Assembly: GCA_022509065.1 (NCBI GenBank)
Contig: JAFLTY010000010.1
Location: 1-62,105 of the forward strand
DNA length: 62,105 nucleotides
Origin: Muribaculaceae bacterium
GTDB taxonomy: Bacteria; Bacteroidota; Bacteroidia; Bacteroidales; Muribaculaceae
Direction: 5' to 3'
Below the pieces are notes generated by a model. It made no database searches and was not told where the DNA came from. It worked only from the letters and a program-made list of their open reading frames with translations. Of this stretch, positions 53,770 to 62,105 are shown in pieces. Both the position numbers and the translations under genes were made by a program. Every line of letters starts with the position of its first letter. Within the stretch, counting starts at the first letter, position 1.

Positions 53770-54330
53770 TTACTTGCCATGTCTTTTGACAAAGGTGTCC
53801 CATGAGATTGCTTTGTCTGTGTCCTTTTGGGAGAGGATGTATGGTGTGTCGAGCACAGGCCAGGCGATGCCCAGCGCCGGGTCGTTGAAAGCTATGGTAA
53901 GTTCAGACTCGGGACAGTAGTAGTTATCTACTTTATAAACAAAACGAGCTCTTTCGCTGGTCACAAGGAAACCGTGGGCGAAATGGCGCGGCACAAAAAG
54001 CATCCTGCCGTTATCGCCATTCAGTTCAGTGGCAAACCAACGTCCGAAAGTGGGTGATTGAGGACGCAGATCGACCGCCACATCAAAGACCGACCCTTCG
54101 ACAACGCGAACGAGCTTAGCCTGAGAGTAGTCGCCTTGTTGAAGATGTAATCCGCGCAAGACACCGAGTGAAGACAACGACTCGTTGTCCTGGACGAAAT
54201 CGATATGATGACCGACATGCTCGTCGAAGAGTTTTTGGTTGAATGTCTCTACGAAATAGCCTCGCCGGTCGGTAAAACGGTGAGGTTCGATGACAACGAG
54301 TCCGGGGATGTCAGTGTTTTTAAATATCAT
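53770..54330 (-). CDS. rfbC: dTDP-4-dehydrorhamnose 3,5-epimerase
   Basis: Third step of dTDP-L-rhamnose synthesis. 186-residue cupin with GLVVIEPHRFTDRRGYFVETF, the catalytic base region VLRGLHLQQGDYSQAKLVRVV, VFDVAVDLRPQSPTFGRW, FVPRHFAHGFLVTSE and the Tyr-containing VDNYYCPESE. The other rhamnose genes (rfbA, B, D) are not in the window. The YihY-like gene lies 4 bp upstream, so the two are probably cotranscribed. Confidence 0.95.
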   Translation of the reverse strand: MIFKNTDIPGLVVIEPHRFTDRRGYFVETFNQKLFDEHVGHHIDFVQDNESLSSLGVLRGLHLQQGDYSQAKLVRVVEGSVFDVAVDLRPQSPTFGRWFATELNGDNGRMLFVPRHFAHGFLVTSERARFVYKVDNYYCPESELTIAFNDPALGIAWPVLDTPYILSQKDTDKAISWDTFVKRHGK

Positions 54331-54334
54331 AGAT

Positions 54335-55696
54335 TTACTTGATGTTGATTTTCATGTCTTTCAGAAGTATAGTGTCAGCCTGACCGGAGACAGACGTGTC
54401 GAGTGCGTTTATTGCCGAATCGACACCGGTAAAAGCCTTGTCGAACCCGGGGATGAAGTTGTTGCGACCTTGTTGGCAGATTTTGGCAAAAAGGAAGCCC
54501 AGGGTGATTTCTTCCGGGTCGACAGCCGGGGCATAACCATACACCTCGTTTGAAGCATCCACCACGACTCTGATGACAACACCGGCGGCAAGCAACTGGT
54601 CGATGATTTCGCCGACAAGGCGTATCGGTATGCCATAGGTGCGAGAAATACTTTGTCGTGTGGGAAGAGGTTTTTGTTTCACGAAACACTGTACGATGAT
54701 GGCTGTGATGGCTACCATGACTCGTCGGCGGTAGTCCGGAGATATTGAATCTATTTCGGCTGAGAAAGAGAACTGGAAAATGTTCTGCGAGGAGTAGCAC
54801 AACACAGCGCCGCAAAGACACACTATCCAAGTGAGTTGCAGCCATAACAGCAGCAGAGGGAAGAAAGCGAAGCTACCGTAAATGGCGTTATATCGTGTCA
54901 CATAAATCTGCCCGGTGACGAACAACCATTGAAGAATCATAAATCCCGAGCCGGCGAATATACCGGCAATCATGGCGTTGCTGAATTTGACCTTGGTGTT
55001 TGGGATAAGTGCGTATGCCGCAGCAAAGAAGAGCCACATAAACATCCATGAGACGACCTTAAGCACCCAGGTGATAAGGGGGGTCATGAAGGAGAAGTGG
55101 AAGACAGCCTGCAAAGCCGATGACAGGAAAAGTGTCAACCCCGAGGCACATATCATCAGCACAGGGAGGATAAGGAGCATGGCGGTATAGTCTGTTATCT
55201 GGCTCCATATAGAGCGCCCCGTCTTAATACCCCAAATGGCGTTGAACTCGCCTTCAACATTGCTTATCAACGATATAAGAGTCCAAAGGAGAAATACCAG
55301 ACCCACTCCGACAAACACGCCTTCCGAAGCGGTATTCAGATATGAGTCGACGTACTTCAATGATTGTGCAATGGCGTCACGCTGTCCCGGAAAAAGACCG
55401 TACAGTTCATCCTCAAGAATGGCCTGAAACCCGAATCCGCGACCAATCGCAAACAACAAAGCCAAGGCGGGTACGAGAGCCAACATGGTACGGAAAGCCA
55501 TGGCGCACGCCCGACTCTGAAGGTCGGTGTTAAGGAACGACTGAACGGACAGGCTGAGAGTCTTGACTGTATTGACTCGCCAGTTGGATTGTGGCTCACG
55601 CCATACTCCGCGATTGAAATAATCCCACCACGAGACAACTTTGGAGTAAGTCCTAGAGAAAAATCCGCTATCGGTATTTTGTTGATTTTTTGGCAT
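54335..55696 (-). CDS. YihY/BrkB family inner-membrane protein
   Basis: 453 residues; about six transmembrane helices in residues 60-310 (FVGVGLVFLLWTLISLISNV; MLLILPVLMICASGLTLFLS; FMWLFFAAAYALIPN; FAFFPLLLLWLQLTWIVCLC) with the family block FNAIWGIKTGRSIW. The C-terminal 150 residues are a soluble winged-helix-like part (RQSISRTYGIPIRLVGEIIDQLLAAGVV), also found in longer YihY members. Once mistaken for ribonuclease BN; real function unknown, perhaps transport. Followed by rfbC after 4 bp. Confidence 0.87.
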   Translation of the reverse strand: MPKNQQNTDSGFFSRTYSKVVSWWDYFNRGVWREPQSNWRVNTVKTLSLSVQSFLNTDLQSRACAMAFRTMLALVPALALLFAIGRGFGFQAILEDELYGLFPGQRDAIAQSLKYVDSYLNTASEGVFVGVGLVFLLWTLISLISNVEGEFNAIWGIKTGRSIWSQITDYTAMLLILPVLMICASGLTLFLSSALQAVFHFSFMTPLITWVLKVVSWMFMWLFFAAAYALIPNTKVKFSNAMIAGIFAGSGFMILQWLFVTGQIYVTRYNAIYGSFAFFPLLLLWLQLTWIVCLCGAVLCYSSQNIFQFSFSAEIDSISPDYRRRVMVAITAIIVQCFVKQKPLPTRQSISRTYGIPIRLVGEIIDQLLAAGVVIRVVVDASNEVYGYAPAVDPEEITLGFLFAKICQQGRNNFIPGFDKAFTGVDSAINALDTSVSGQADTILLKDMKINIK

Positions 55697-55822
55697 TGTT
55701 CACGTTTTCGTTTTAGTATTCTTGATGAGTAACGTCTATTCTCCAAAATTTATTCACGGAATCTCGAACCGTGCTTACCAACATTGAGTGAATATATTTG
55801 TGGAGGAGTAGGTATAATCATG

Positions 55823-57289
55823 CTATTCTTTTTTGTCGGTCGATTGAGACGAGCCGGATATTGACGGCCAGCATTTTGTGATGTGCGCTATTTCGGGATT
55901 GGTCTCCCTGTAATATACAGGGTTACGTCCTTCACTGCGAAGTTTTGTGTAGTTGCGGAGAGCCCTGAAAGCATACTTTCCGAGAACTACGAGTGCGAAG
56001 ATATTACATAATGCCATCAGACTCATTGTTATATCGGCAAGCGACCAAACTATTCCCAAGGTGGACATTCCGCCTAAGAATACCATTCCACCCACAGCCA
56101 AGCGATACACAACAACCCAATATCTCTTGGGAGAGATGAAACGTATGTTAGTCTCGCCGTAATAATAATTTGCGACAATGCTTGTGAAGGCGAAGAAGAA
56201 TACCGCAATGGAAATGAACGTCGCTCCAATTCCTCCGGTGTTGAAACCTGCGTCTATTGCGCGTTGAGTCAGCGTTATACCTTCGGCATCTGAGGTACTT
56301 ACGCCACTGAGAAGGATAATGAACGCCGTGCAGGTGCATATCAGGATAGTGTCAGTATAAACTCCAAGAGCCTGGACGAGACCCTGTTTTACGGGATGGG
56401 AGACGTTTGCAGTCGCGGCGGCGTTGGGTGCCGAGCCTTCGCCCGCTTCGTTACTGAAGAGACCGCGTCGTATACCGATGGCCAGAGCCATTCCGATAGA
56501 GCCGCCAATAACCTGATCGATACCGAAAGCGCTTTGCACTATGAGGACAAAGCAATCGGGCAACCTGTCGATATTCATTACAATAATAATCAGACTGACG
56601 ATTACGTATGCGACAGCCATGATAGGAACAACCCATTCGCTGAAACGGGCTATACTGCGTATACCTCCCCAGATTATGACGAGAGTAAGGACGGTCAACG
56701 CGATTGTCGTTATGATGGCCGGGACACCCCATGACGCCTCGAAGGCCTGGGATATGGTGTTGCTCTGCACAGAGTTATAAGCGAATCCGAAGGTGAGTGA
56801 GATGAGTATAGCGAAGAGTATCGCCCAAGCCCGGGAGCCGATGCCTCTACTAATATAATATGCCGGACCGCCCCGAAATCCACCCTTGCCGTCGGGCACT
56901 TTGAAGATTTGAGCAAGAGTACATTCGACAAACGAAGCGGCTGCCGCGAGGAGAGCGATGACCCACATCCAGAAGATAGCGCCCGGACCTCCAAGAGTGA
57001 TAGCAGTAGCCACACCGGCGAGGTTGCCGGTTCCCACATGGCTGGCCACCGACACCATAAAGGCCTGGAAAGAGCTAAGAGCGTTGCGGCCGTAATGCGA
57101 GCCTTCGTGCATAGACGAAGGTTTGGGACGTTTCGCTACAAGGAGACGACACATTTCGCGGAACATTCTGAATTGCACACCCCGCGTTTTATACGTCATC
57201 CATAACGCTATAATGAGAAGCAACGGGATAAGAAGGTAGTTGGCAATCCAGTTGCCGGCTTCTACGATGTACGGTTCGATTTGATTCAT
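55823..57289 (-). CDS. Alanine/glycine:cation symporter (AGCS family)
   Basis: 488-residue Na+ (or H+)-coupled symporter for alanine or glycine. Ten to eleven hydrophobic helices; AGCS signatures SFQAFMVSVASHVGTGNLAGVATAI near residue 75 and LFSNEAGEGSAPNAAATANVSHP near residue 275. The C-terminal end (TKLRSEGRNPVYYRETNP onward) is soluble. It lies 36 bp downstream of tamB on the same strand and may share its transcript. Confidence 0.94.
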   Translation of the reverse strand: MNQIEPYIVEAGNWIANYLLIPLLLIIALWMTYKTRGVQFRMFREMCRLLVAKRPKPSSMHEGSHYGRNALSSFQAFMVSVASHVGTGNLAGVATAITLGGPGAIFWMWVIALLAAAASFVECTLAQIFKVPDGKGGFRGGPAYYISRGIGSRAWAILFAILISLTFGFAYNSVQSNTISQAFEASWGVPAIITTIALTVLTLVIIWGGIRSIARFSEWVVPIMAVAYVIVSLIIIVMNIDRLPDCFVLIVQSAFGIDQVIGGSIGMALAIGIRRGLFSNEAGEGSAPNAAATANVSHPVKQGLVQALGVYTDTILICTCTAFIILLSGVSTSDAEGITLTQRAIDAGFNTGGIGATFISIAVFFFAFTSIVANYYYGETNIRFISPKRYWVVVYRLAVGGMVFLGGMSTLGIVWSLADITMSLMALCNIFALVVLGKYAFRALRNYTKLRSEGRNPVYYRETNPEIAHITKCWPSISGSSQSTDKKE

Positions 57290-57325
57290 AGTCTAAAAAA
57301 GATGGTTGTTGTGTTTTGTTGGTAT

Positions 57326-60300
57326 CTATTTGGTTTCGGTTGTGTCCGTAGGGTTTTTGTGGCGAAGAAAATTAAACATATTGTCAAAATCGCGCTGGAA
57401 CATGATACCGACGCCTTGTGTCGTTTTTGCGGTACGCAGGAAATAAGTCTGGTCGTTAAAACGGTTATATGCCTTAAGACGCCAGGTTCCGGCACGGTTG
57501 ATAAGGTATTCGAGATCGAAGTCGCCTATGAACTGAGTTGTGTTCAGCGACTTGTCTCGATAACCGAAGTTACCGTTCATACGCAGTCGGTTGTTGAGGA
57601 GGTTGCTGCTGAGAGCGACATCGAACTGCACGTCCGAGAAGTCACCTTTGTCACTTCGCAGGTTGGGGGATATTGACCAGTTCTCGCTTAGTTTGCCCAG
57701 CATGCTTGACAAACGGCTTGATATTGTCGAAGAAGCTACCGAGAAGAGTTCGTTGCCTTTTGTCGCCGTCATATATTCGGGAGTGTAGAAGCGATTGAGA
57801 GCCAACAAGTAGATGATCTGGCGATTCATCATCTCATCGGTGCTCACAATAGAACGTACCTTGCGGTAGACATCGCTTGTCAGGGTGGGGAACTCCAGGT
57901 CGAAATCGATGTCGGGTTGTCTCATGTCGCCCTTTACGAGCAACAAGGCATGTACGGGGACATTAGTTCTGTTGAGCTCAGGGTCGTTGATAAAGCTTTC
58001 GTCGAGATCACTGAGGTTGGCGTTTACGGCGTACGATGCCGCGATGTCCAACGTGGCGTTATATGGATCGCCTGTAAATGTTATAGAACTACCCTCCTTA
58101 ATGGTAAAGTCCTTGACGATGATGTCCTGGAGAGTGAAATTGTAGCTGCCTCGGTCTATGGTATAGCTTCCGTACATTCTGAGCTCGTTGCCTGTCGATA
58201 CATACGTCATGCGCAGATTGCCTTTACCCCACGATTTAATTTCATCGCCACCGACCGGATCCATCACAAGTATGACCTTGGCATCCGGTGTGATGTCAAT
58301 CTGTATATCCATCTTGTAGACCGACGGCGGGTTTTGCATGAGGGCTTCGGCCTTTTTTCTTTCCTGATAATCCAACACGGCTTCGGGCAAGATGTTTTTC
58401 TGGATTATGGAATCGGTTATGACATCGCGGTCACGGTTGCGGAAAGTGATGAAATTATATTGTTCGGCCTCCTCGGTGTCGCTGAGCACAAATGTGAAAG
58501 TTGATCCTTCGGCTGTTGCCATGTTGGCCTCGATGTTGACAATGCCCGGCGAACCGTTGATGAATGCCGAACCGTTGCCGTAAATCTTGCCATACCAATC
58601 GGGGCTAAGAGCCGGGGGAACATCATAGCACAGGAAATTGCGAGCGTCGGTCACCTTGAAGTCGAACACGGGGTCTTTGAAGAAAGTATGTTTAACGGCG
58701 CCGTTGAGTTTGGCTGTGTGTCCTTCGGCGTCTCGGACTGTGACATTGTCGATATCGATGATGCCGGGGCGCACATGGATGCTGTCGGTGGCGTAATACC
58801 ATGTGTTGGTGAATCCGATTTTCAGTCCGAGGTTATCGGCAAAGATATCCCCTTCCATATCGATGTATTTGAATGTTCCGAAAAGATGGGCTCTGCCGGA
58901 AGCATAACCGGTGACATCCTGGGCAAAAGCATCCATAAATGGTTTCATGAAACCAACTTTGACATGGTCTGCCTCGAATGTCAGGTCGAGGGCTTCCCGC
59001 GTGGGGAAGATGTCTCCGTAAATATGCGATGATTTGTCGTCCGGTTGTGATACGATGGCATCGAGATAAAAAGACTGCCTGTCGTTATCCCAGTGGGCGG
59101 ATATGTCACCGTCGCCCAACACGCAGTTGTTGTAACCTATATTCTGAACGTGCAGGTTGTCGCATGTGACGAAAGGCTCGTCTCCGAAAATTCCTCCTGC
59201 GTGTAGCGTGCCGGTAGCTATGCCTCCGATAAGGGCTTTGTTTATGTCGAGGGTTTCGAATATGGTGTTGAGAACGACATCTTTAAGGTCTATTACTATT
59301 TCCTGCTCCGGGTTGTCTTTCGAGCATACACCGTCAATAAATATAGACTGTGAGTCTGTTGCGAGGGAGAACTTGTCGATGTTAATGAATCCCGGTTTGT
59401 AAGTAAGTGATGACTTTCCGAATCGCCACGTGTCGTTACCGAAGTTTATGGCGCACGGCCATATCATTGCCTCCACACAAAGGTCGCCGGTATCGACGTC
59501 TCTTGAGAACCTCGTGTCAAAAGTAAGACTGCCGTTAATGGGCTTTTCACGTTCAATCTCCCAATCGACTGTTGTGGCCAATGTGTTGTCGTGCATTTGA
59601 ATCCCTCCCACGACAGTCATGTCGCCTTTTTTGGTGGGGAAATGAGAGGTGACATAAGCGTCGGCGGTGCCTTGGGTAGCATCGATACGCGTTTCGACAA
59701 CGGTTTGGTCAAGGAGCATATCGCCTTTCATGAGATAAGGAGCATCGATTCCTGCCCACATTATACCTTCGGGAGAGTTTACTGCGCCTTCGAAGGTTAC
59801 CGGATAGATGACAGAAACAGGGAACTTGAAAAAGTTGACAATATTCTCGGTGTTGTCAATGACGAAACTAAAGTTGAAGTCGTTATCTCGCATACCCTGG
59901 AATTCCGGGTTGTGTAGAGGTTGGCCGACAAGCGCTGGAAGAACGGGTCCCACGATGTTTCGTGACTGTTCGGCGATATTGAAGAGGCTGACATTGCCCT
60001 GAATGGAGCCGTTGATAAAATCGCCGGTTATATCGATTACATTTGGACGGACGGTATTGTTGGCAGTGATATTGAATTTGTTGATATGTAGTCTGGGCAA
60101 TGAAAAATCACGGCTACGGAACATGAGGTCGGAGACCTGGATGTAGCCGTCTATCCACTCGCCTTTCTTTCCGGTAAGGTCGAAGTCTGTATCCACATCG
60201 AGTTCATAACCTTCATACTTTTTTATGAGACCCAAATCGTAAGGATTGAAATGTGAAAGACTAACTTTGCCGGCAAGACGAGGCCGCGCGTCATTGATGT

Positions 60301-61855
60301 TGCCGTTGACGGTTACAAGCGCCAGACTTTTTTCCATATAGGCTTCGAGACGACCGTTGAAAGTTCCGTCCTCGTTCATCTCAATGTTTGCGTCGAGATC
60401 TCTTAACACTTGGCCGTTGTACGCGCCTTTAGTGTCAGACAATGAGAGGTTAAAAGCCGGATGTTTGCTTTGAGCCGATTTCATGCTTCCCGATACGAGC
60501 GACGAGAATGTGCCGATAGCCGGGTTGTTAAAAAGTTCGCCCAAGTGAAAATCGACAATGGCTAACCTGGCATCGGCAACGATATTGCGGAGTCTGTCCT
60601 TGGAACACAAATTGCCGTCGAGGGAGATGCTACCGAGATCAGTCAGAATCTGACCAACGCACGTTATATCGGCAAGACCTCCGTTAAGGGAGAGTTGTAC
60701 GGATGTCTTCCCCAAACGTTTCATTGCGTCGGCAGTTTTCGGACTGACCGAAATATCGCTTCGATTGAGCAAGTCGATGACCGAAGGAGCGTAAGCACTT
60801 ATATCAAAGTCCAAATTCCGAACTGACATACTGTCCGGATTGAAAGGCTGCTCGATTTTTCCTTTAGTGTTAAGGAAAAATCCCCCGTCGGTCACTTCGC
60901 TAACATTGATTTCCGATATTACAGCTTCGGATTTAGAAAGGCTCAGCTCGGACTTAATATCAAAACGACGTTTTACATTGGTAAAAATTGGTAAGAAGGC
61001 GCTAAAGTCGCTGAGAGTGAAGTAACTACCTTTTGTGATATTGATATCAAGCGGTGTTTTGCTGAATATGCCGTCCAGAGTGTGGGATTTATCTCCGGTC
61101 AAAAGGACAGAGCCAAAGTCGAAATGTGAGTCGGGTAGGTCAATAACAAAATCGTCGAGTTCCAGCCTACCGGGGGTGTATGTGGCGTCGGTCGCTATAT
61201 TTGTCACCTCGAAACCCGAAACGTCCGTGAAGGAAAGATGACGTATGCGACCACTTATTTTTTCATTTGACAGTTTGGGCGCGCTGACCAAGAGGTCAAG
61301 ATCTCGTATATCTACATGGTTGATGTCAAAACGTGAAGTGTTAGGCGGTATGCTGAGGATGTCATATTTTATGTCGGCGTTATCTATTTTCACCGTATAT
61401 ATCGCCAAGTCGAAACGTTGCGCAGGTTTGTCCTTATCATCCGACTTGAGATGTTCTATAATGCCTTCGATGTTGAATGGAGAGTTTGGTGTGTCCTTAT
61501 ACAACCGGGCTCTCATGTTGGTCAATATCGCGTGGTCAAAAACGATATCGCCCGAAGTGATGAAGTTCCAGAACTCGAAACGAGCCTCGATCTGACCTAC
61601 GAAGACCGCCTCCTGCCCAAAGTCATCATCGATGATGACATCGTCAATGATGACACGGCTGAAAGGCTGTATGCCCAGTTTGCCTATACTCACTTCGGTG
61701 CCAAGTAGCTTAGTTAATTCTTCAGTGGCAATCTGGCGCAGTTTTTCCTGTACTGACTCACTTGACAGAACGATATAAACGGCTGTCGGCACGAAGACCG
61801 CCAGACCCACAAGGGTCATTACGATAGCACGAAACCATTTATAAAGTTTTGTCAT
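57326..61855 (-). CDS. tamB: Translocation and assembly module protein TamB
   Basis: 1509-residue envelope-spanning protein of the AsmA/TamB group. An N-terminal anchor helix (about 8-30: AIVMTLVGLAVFVPTAVYIVL), then the AsmA-like start LLGTEVSIGKLGIQPFSRVI, then a very long beta-taco of repeating strands, and the TamB C-terminal domain (DUF490; from about residue 1050), ending near residue 1490. TamB works with an Omp85 protein in barrel assembly or as a phospholipid conduit to the outer membrane. No tamA is in the window. A -7 TATCTTTG at 61997-61990 lies 135 bp upstream. Confidence 0.93.
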   Translation of the reverse strand: MTKLYKWFRAIVMTLVGLAVFVPTAVYIVLSSESVQEKLRQIATEELTKLLGTEVSIGKLGIQPFSRVIIDDVIIDDDFGQEAVFVGQIEARFEFWNFITSGDIVFDHAILTNMRARLYKDTPNSPFNIEGIIEHLKSDDKDKPAQRFDLAIYTVKIDNADIKYDILSIPPNTSRFDINHVDIRDLDLLVSAPKLSNEKISGRIRHLSFTDVSGFEVTNIATDATYTPGRLELDDFVIDLPDSHFDFGSVLLTGDKSHTLDGIFSKTPLDINITKGSYFTLSDFSAFLPIFTNVKRRFDIKSELSLSKSEAVISEINVSEVTDGGFFLNTKGKIEQPFNPDSMSVRNLDFDISAYAPSVIDLLNRSDISVSPKTADAMKRLGKTSVQLSLNGGLADITCVGQILTDLGSISLDGNLCSKDRLRNIVADARLAIVDFHLGELFNNPAIGTFSSLVSGSMKSAQSKHPAFNLSLSDTKGAYNGQVLRDLDANIEMNEDGTFNGRLEAYMEKSLALVTVNGNINDARPRLAGKVSLSHFNPYDLGLIKKYEGYELDVDTDFDLTGKKGEWIDGYIQVSDLMFRSRDFSLPRLHINKFNITANNTVRPNVIDITGDFINGSIQGNVSLFNIAEQSRNIVGPVLPALVGQPLHNPEFQGMRDNDFNFSFVIDNTENIVNFFKFPVSVIYPVTFEGAVNSPEGIMWAGIDAPYLMKGDMLLDQTVVETRIDATQGTADAYVTSHFPTKKGDMTVVGGIQMHDNTLATTVDWEIEREKPINGSLTFDTRFSRDVDTGDLCVEAMIWPCAINFGNDTWRFGKSSLTYKPGFINIDKFSLATDSQSIFIDGVCSKDNPEQEIVIDLKDVVLNTIFETLDINKALIGGIATGTLHAGGIFGDEPFVTCDNLHVQNIGYNNCVLGDGDISAHWDNDRQSFYLDAIVSQPDDKSSHIYGDIFPTREALDLTFEADHVKVGFMKPFMDAFAQDVTGYASGRAHLFGTFKYIDMEGDIFADNLGLKIGFTNTWYYATDSIHVRPGIIDIDNVTVRDAEGHTAKLNGAVKHTFFKDPVFDFKVTDARNFLCYDVPPALSPDWYGKIYGNGSAFINGSPGIVNIEANMATAEGSTFTFVLSDTEEAEQYNFITFRNRDRDVITDSIIQKNILPEAVLDYQERKKAEALMQNPPSVYKMDIQIDITPDAKVILVMDPVGGDEIKSWGKGNLRMTYVSTGNELRMYGSYTIDRGSYNFTLQDIIVKDFTIKEGSSITFTGDPYNATLDIAASYAVNANLSDLDESFINDPELNRTNVPVHALLLVKGDMRQPDIDFDLEFPTLTSDVYRKVRSIVSTDEMMNRQIIYLLALNRFYTPEYMTATKGNELFSVASSTISSRLSSMLGKLSENWSISPNLRSDKGDFSDVQFDVALSSNLLNNRLRMNGNFGYRDKSLNTTQFIGDFDLEYLINRAGTWRLKAYNRFNDQTYFLRTAKTTQGVGIMFQRDFDNMFNFLRHKNPTDTTETK

Positions 61856-62057
61856 ATAGTCTGTCGCCTCTGAGTGTCAGAGATATAAAAATCCTCTCAA
61901 TGCTCTTGCGGAGGAGATGGTTTGGTTATGTTACAACGGAGAAACCGTTATATGCAATGAGCAAAGAGGTTGAAACGTGTAAATAAATGCAAAGATACGG
62001 CTTTTAATCTCACTCCTTCATTAAAAAATTGTTAAAAACCTTGTTTCGACAAAAAAA

Positions 62058-62094
62058 GGAGGGCAATCGGCTTCCTCAATTCCGATTGCCCTCC
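62058..62094 (-). terminator. Terminator of a leftward gene beyond the right edge
   Basis: GGAGGGCAATCGG pairs with CCGATTGCCCTCC (13 bp, perfect) with an 11-nt loop; on the minus strand CTCCTTTTTTTG follows. The gene it serves is outside the window. Confidence 0.8.
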
Positions 62095-62105
62095 GCGGTA
62101 TAGGG

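Noticed and set aside
1-62105. tRNA, rRNA, tmRNA, CRISPR, IS ends or phage genes
   Set aside because: Read through all intergenic regions; no cloverleaf, no regular spaced direct repeats with unique spacers, no transposase, integrase or terminal inverted repeats seen.

Overview
The window looks like chromosomal DNA of a Bacteroidales gut commensal, most likely a member of or close to the Muribaculaceae. Support: a SusC/SusD pair, promoters of the Bacteroidetes type (TTTG, 19-20 bp, TAnnTTTG) in place of sigma70 boxes, an RprX/RprY-like two-component pair, a DPP-IV-type peptidase, TamB, several single-domain families typical of Bacteroidetes (DUF4924, DUF4827), and secreted proteins ending in a C-terminal tail related to type IX sorting domains. 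I see 48 protein genes, no rRNA or tRNA, no CRISPR array, no insertion sequence and no phage. This is mostly core genome.

Layout. 1-4.9 kb: the end of a SusC-like porin and its SusD lipoprotein, then a terminator and a degenerate 21-bp tandem repeat. 5.2-8.6 kb: acetyltransferase, recR, DUF4924 and holA, with a stand-alone HsdR-N nuclease-fold gene facing away from holA. 8.7-11.5 kb: cinA, tsaD and an outer-membrane barrel. 11.8-13.6 kb: an RsmI-like methyltransferase and a WalJ-like metallohydrolase. 13.8-21.2 kb: a secreted GHL10-type glycoside hydrolase, then the tightly packed run gltX-waaA-PHP phosphatase-menA (glutamyl-tRNA, Kdo transfer, menaquinone). 21.4-22.8 kb: thymidine kinase overlapping a DUF3108 gene. 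23-28.5 kb: a TPR/OmpA-like lipoprotein, a small barrel, a double GT2 glycosyltransferase and RidA. 28.7-33.5 kb: an unknown membrane protein, a DPP-IV-like peptidase and a coiled-coil protein ending in a possible sliding-clamp-binding peptide. 33.8-37.7 kb: efp, an aquaporin with an altered selectivity filter, an Lrp/AsnC regulator and a secreted protein with a sorting tail.

38.1-44.8 kb holds nrnA, DUF4827, glmM and rprXY, convergent with folP-cdaA, so the c-di-AMP synthase lies about 2.8 kb from its usual partner glmM. 45.8-47.5 kb is a tandem cluster of three small secreted paralogues that I cannot assign to a known family. The rest is typA, a PRiA4b-ORF3 family gene, a YidE/AspT transporter, an OmpA-like porin, rfbC, a YihY/BrkB membrane protein, an AGCS amino acid symporter and a 1509-residue TamB. 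Much of the window serves the cell envelope: LPS core, lipoproteins, barrels, peptidoglycan precursor and TamB. The rest is informational housekeeping.

I did not find a defence island or a clearly new multi-gene system. The best candidates for something undescribed are the three-paralogue cluster, the coiled-coil protein with the clamp-like C-terminus, the heptad (21-bp) repeat after susD, and the stand-alone HsdR-N protein with intact catalytic motifs.
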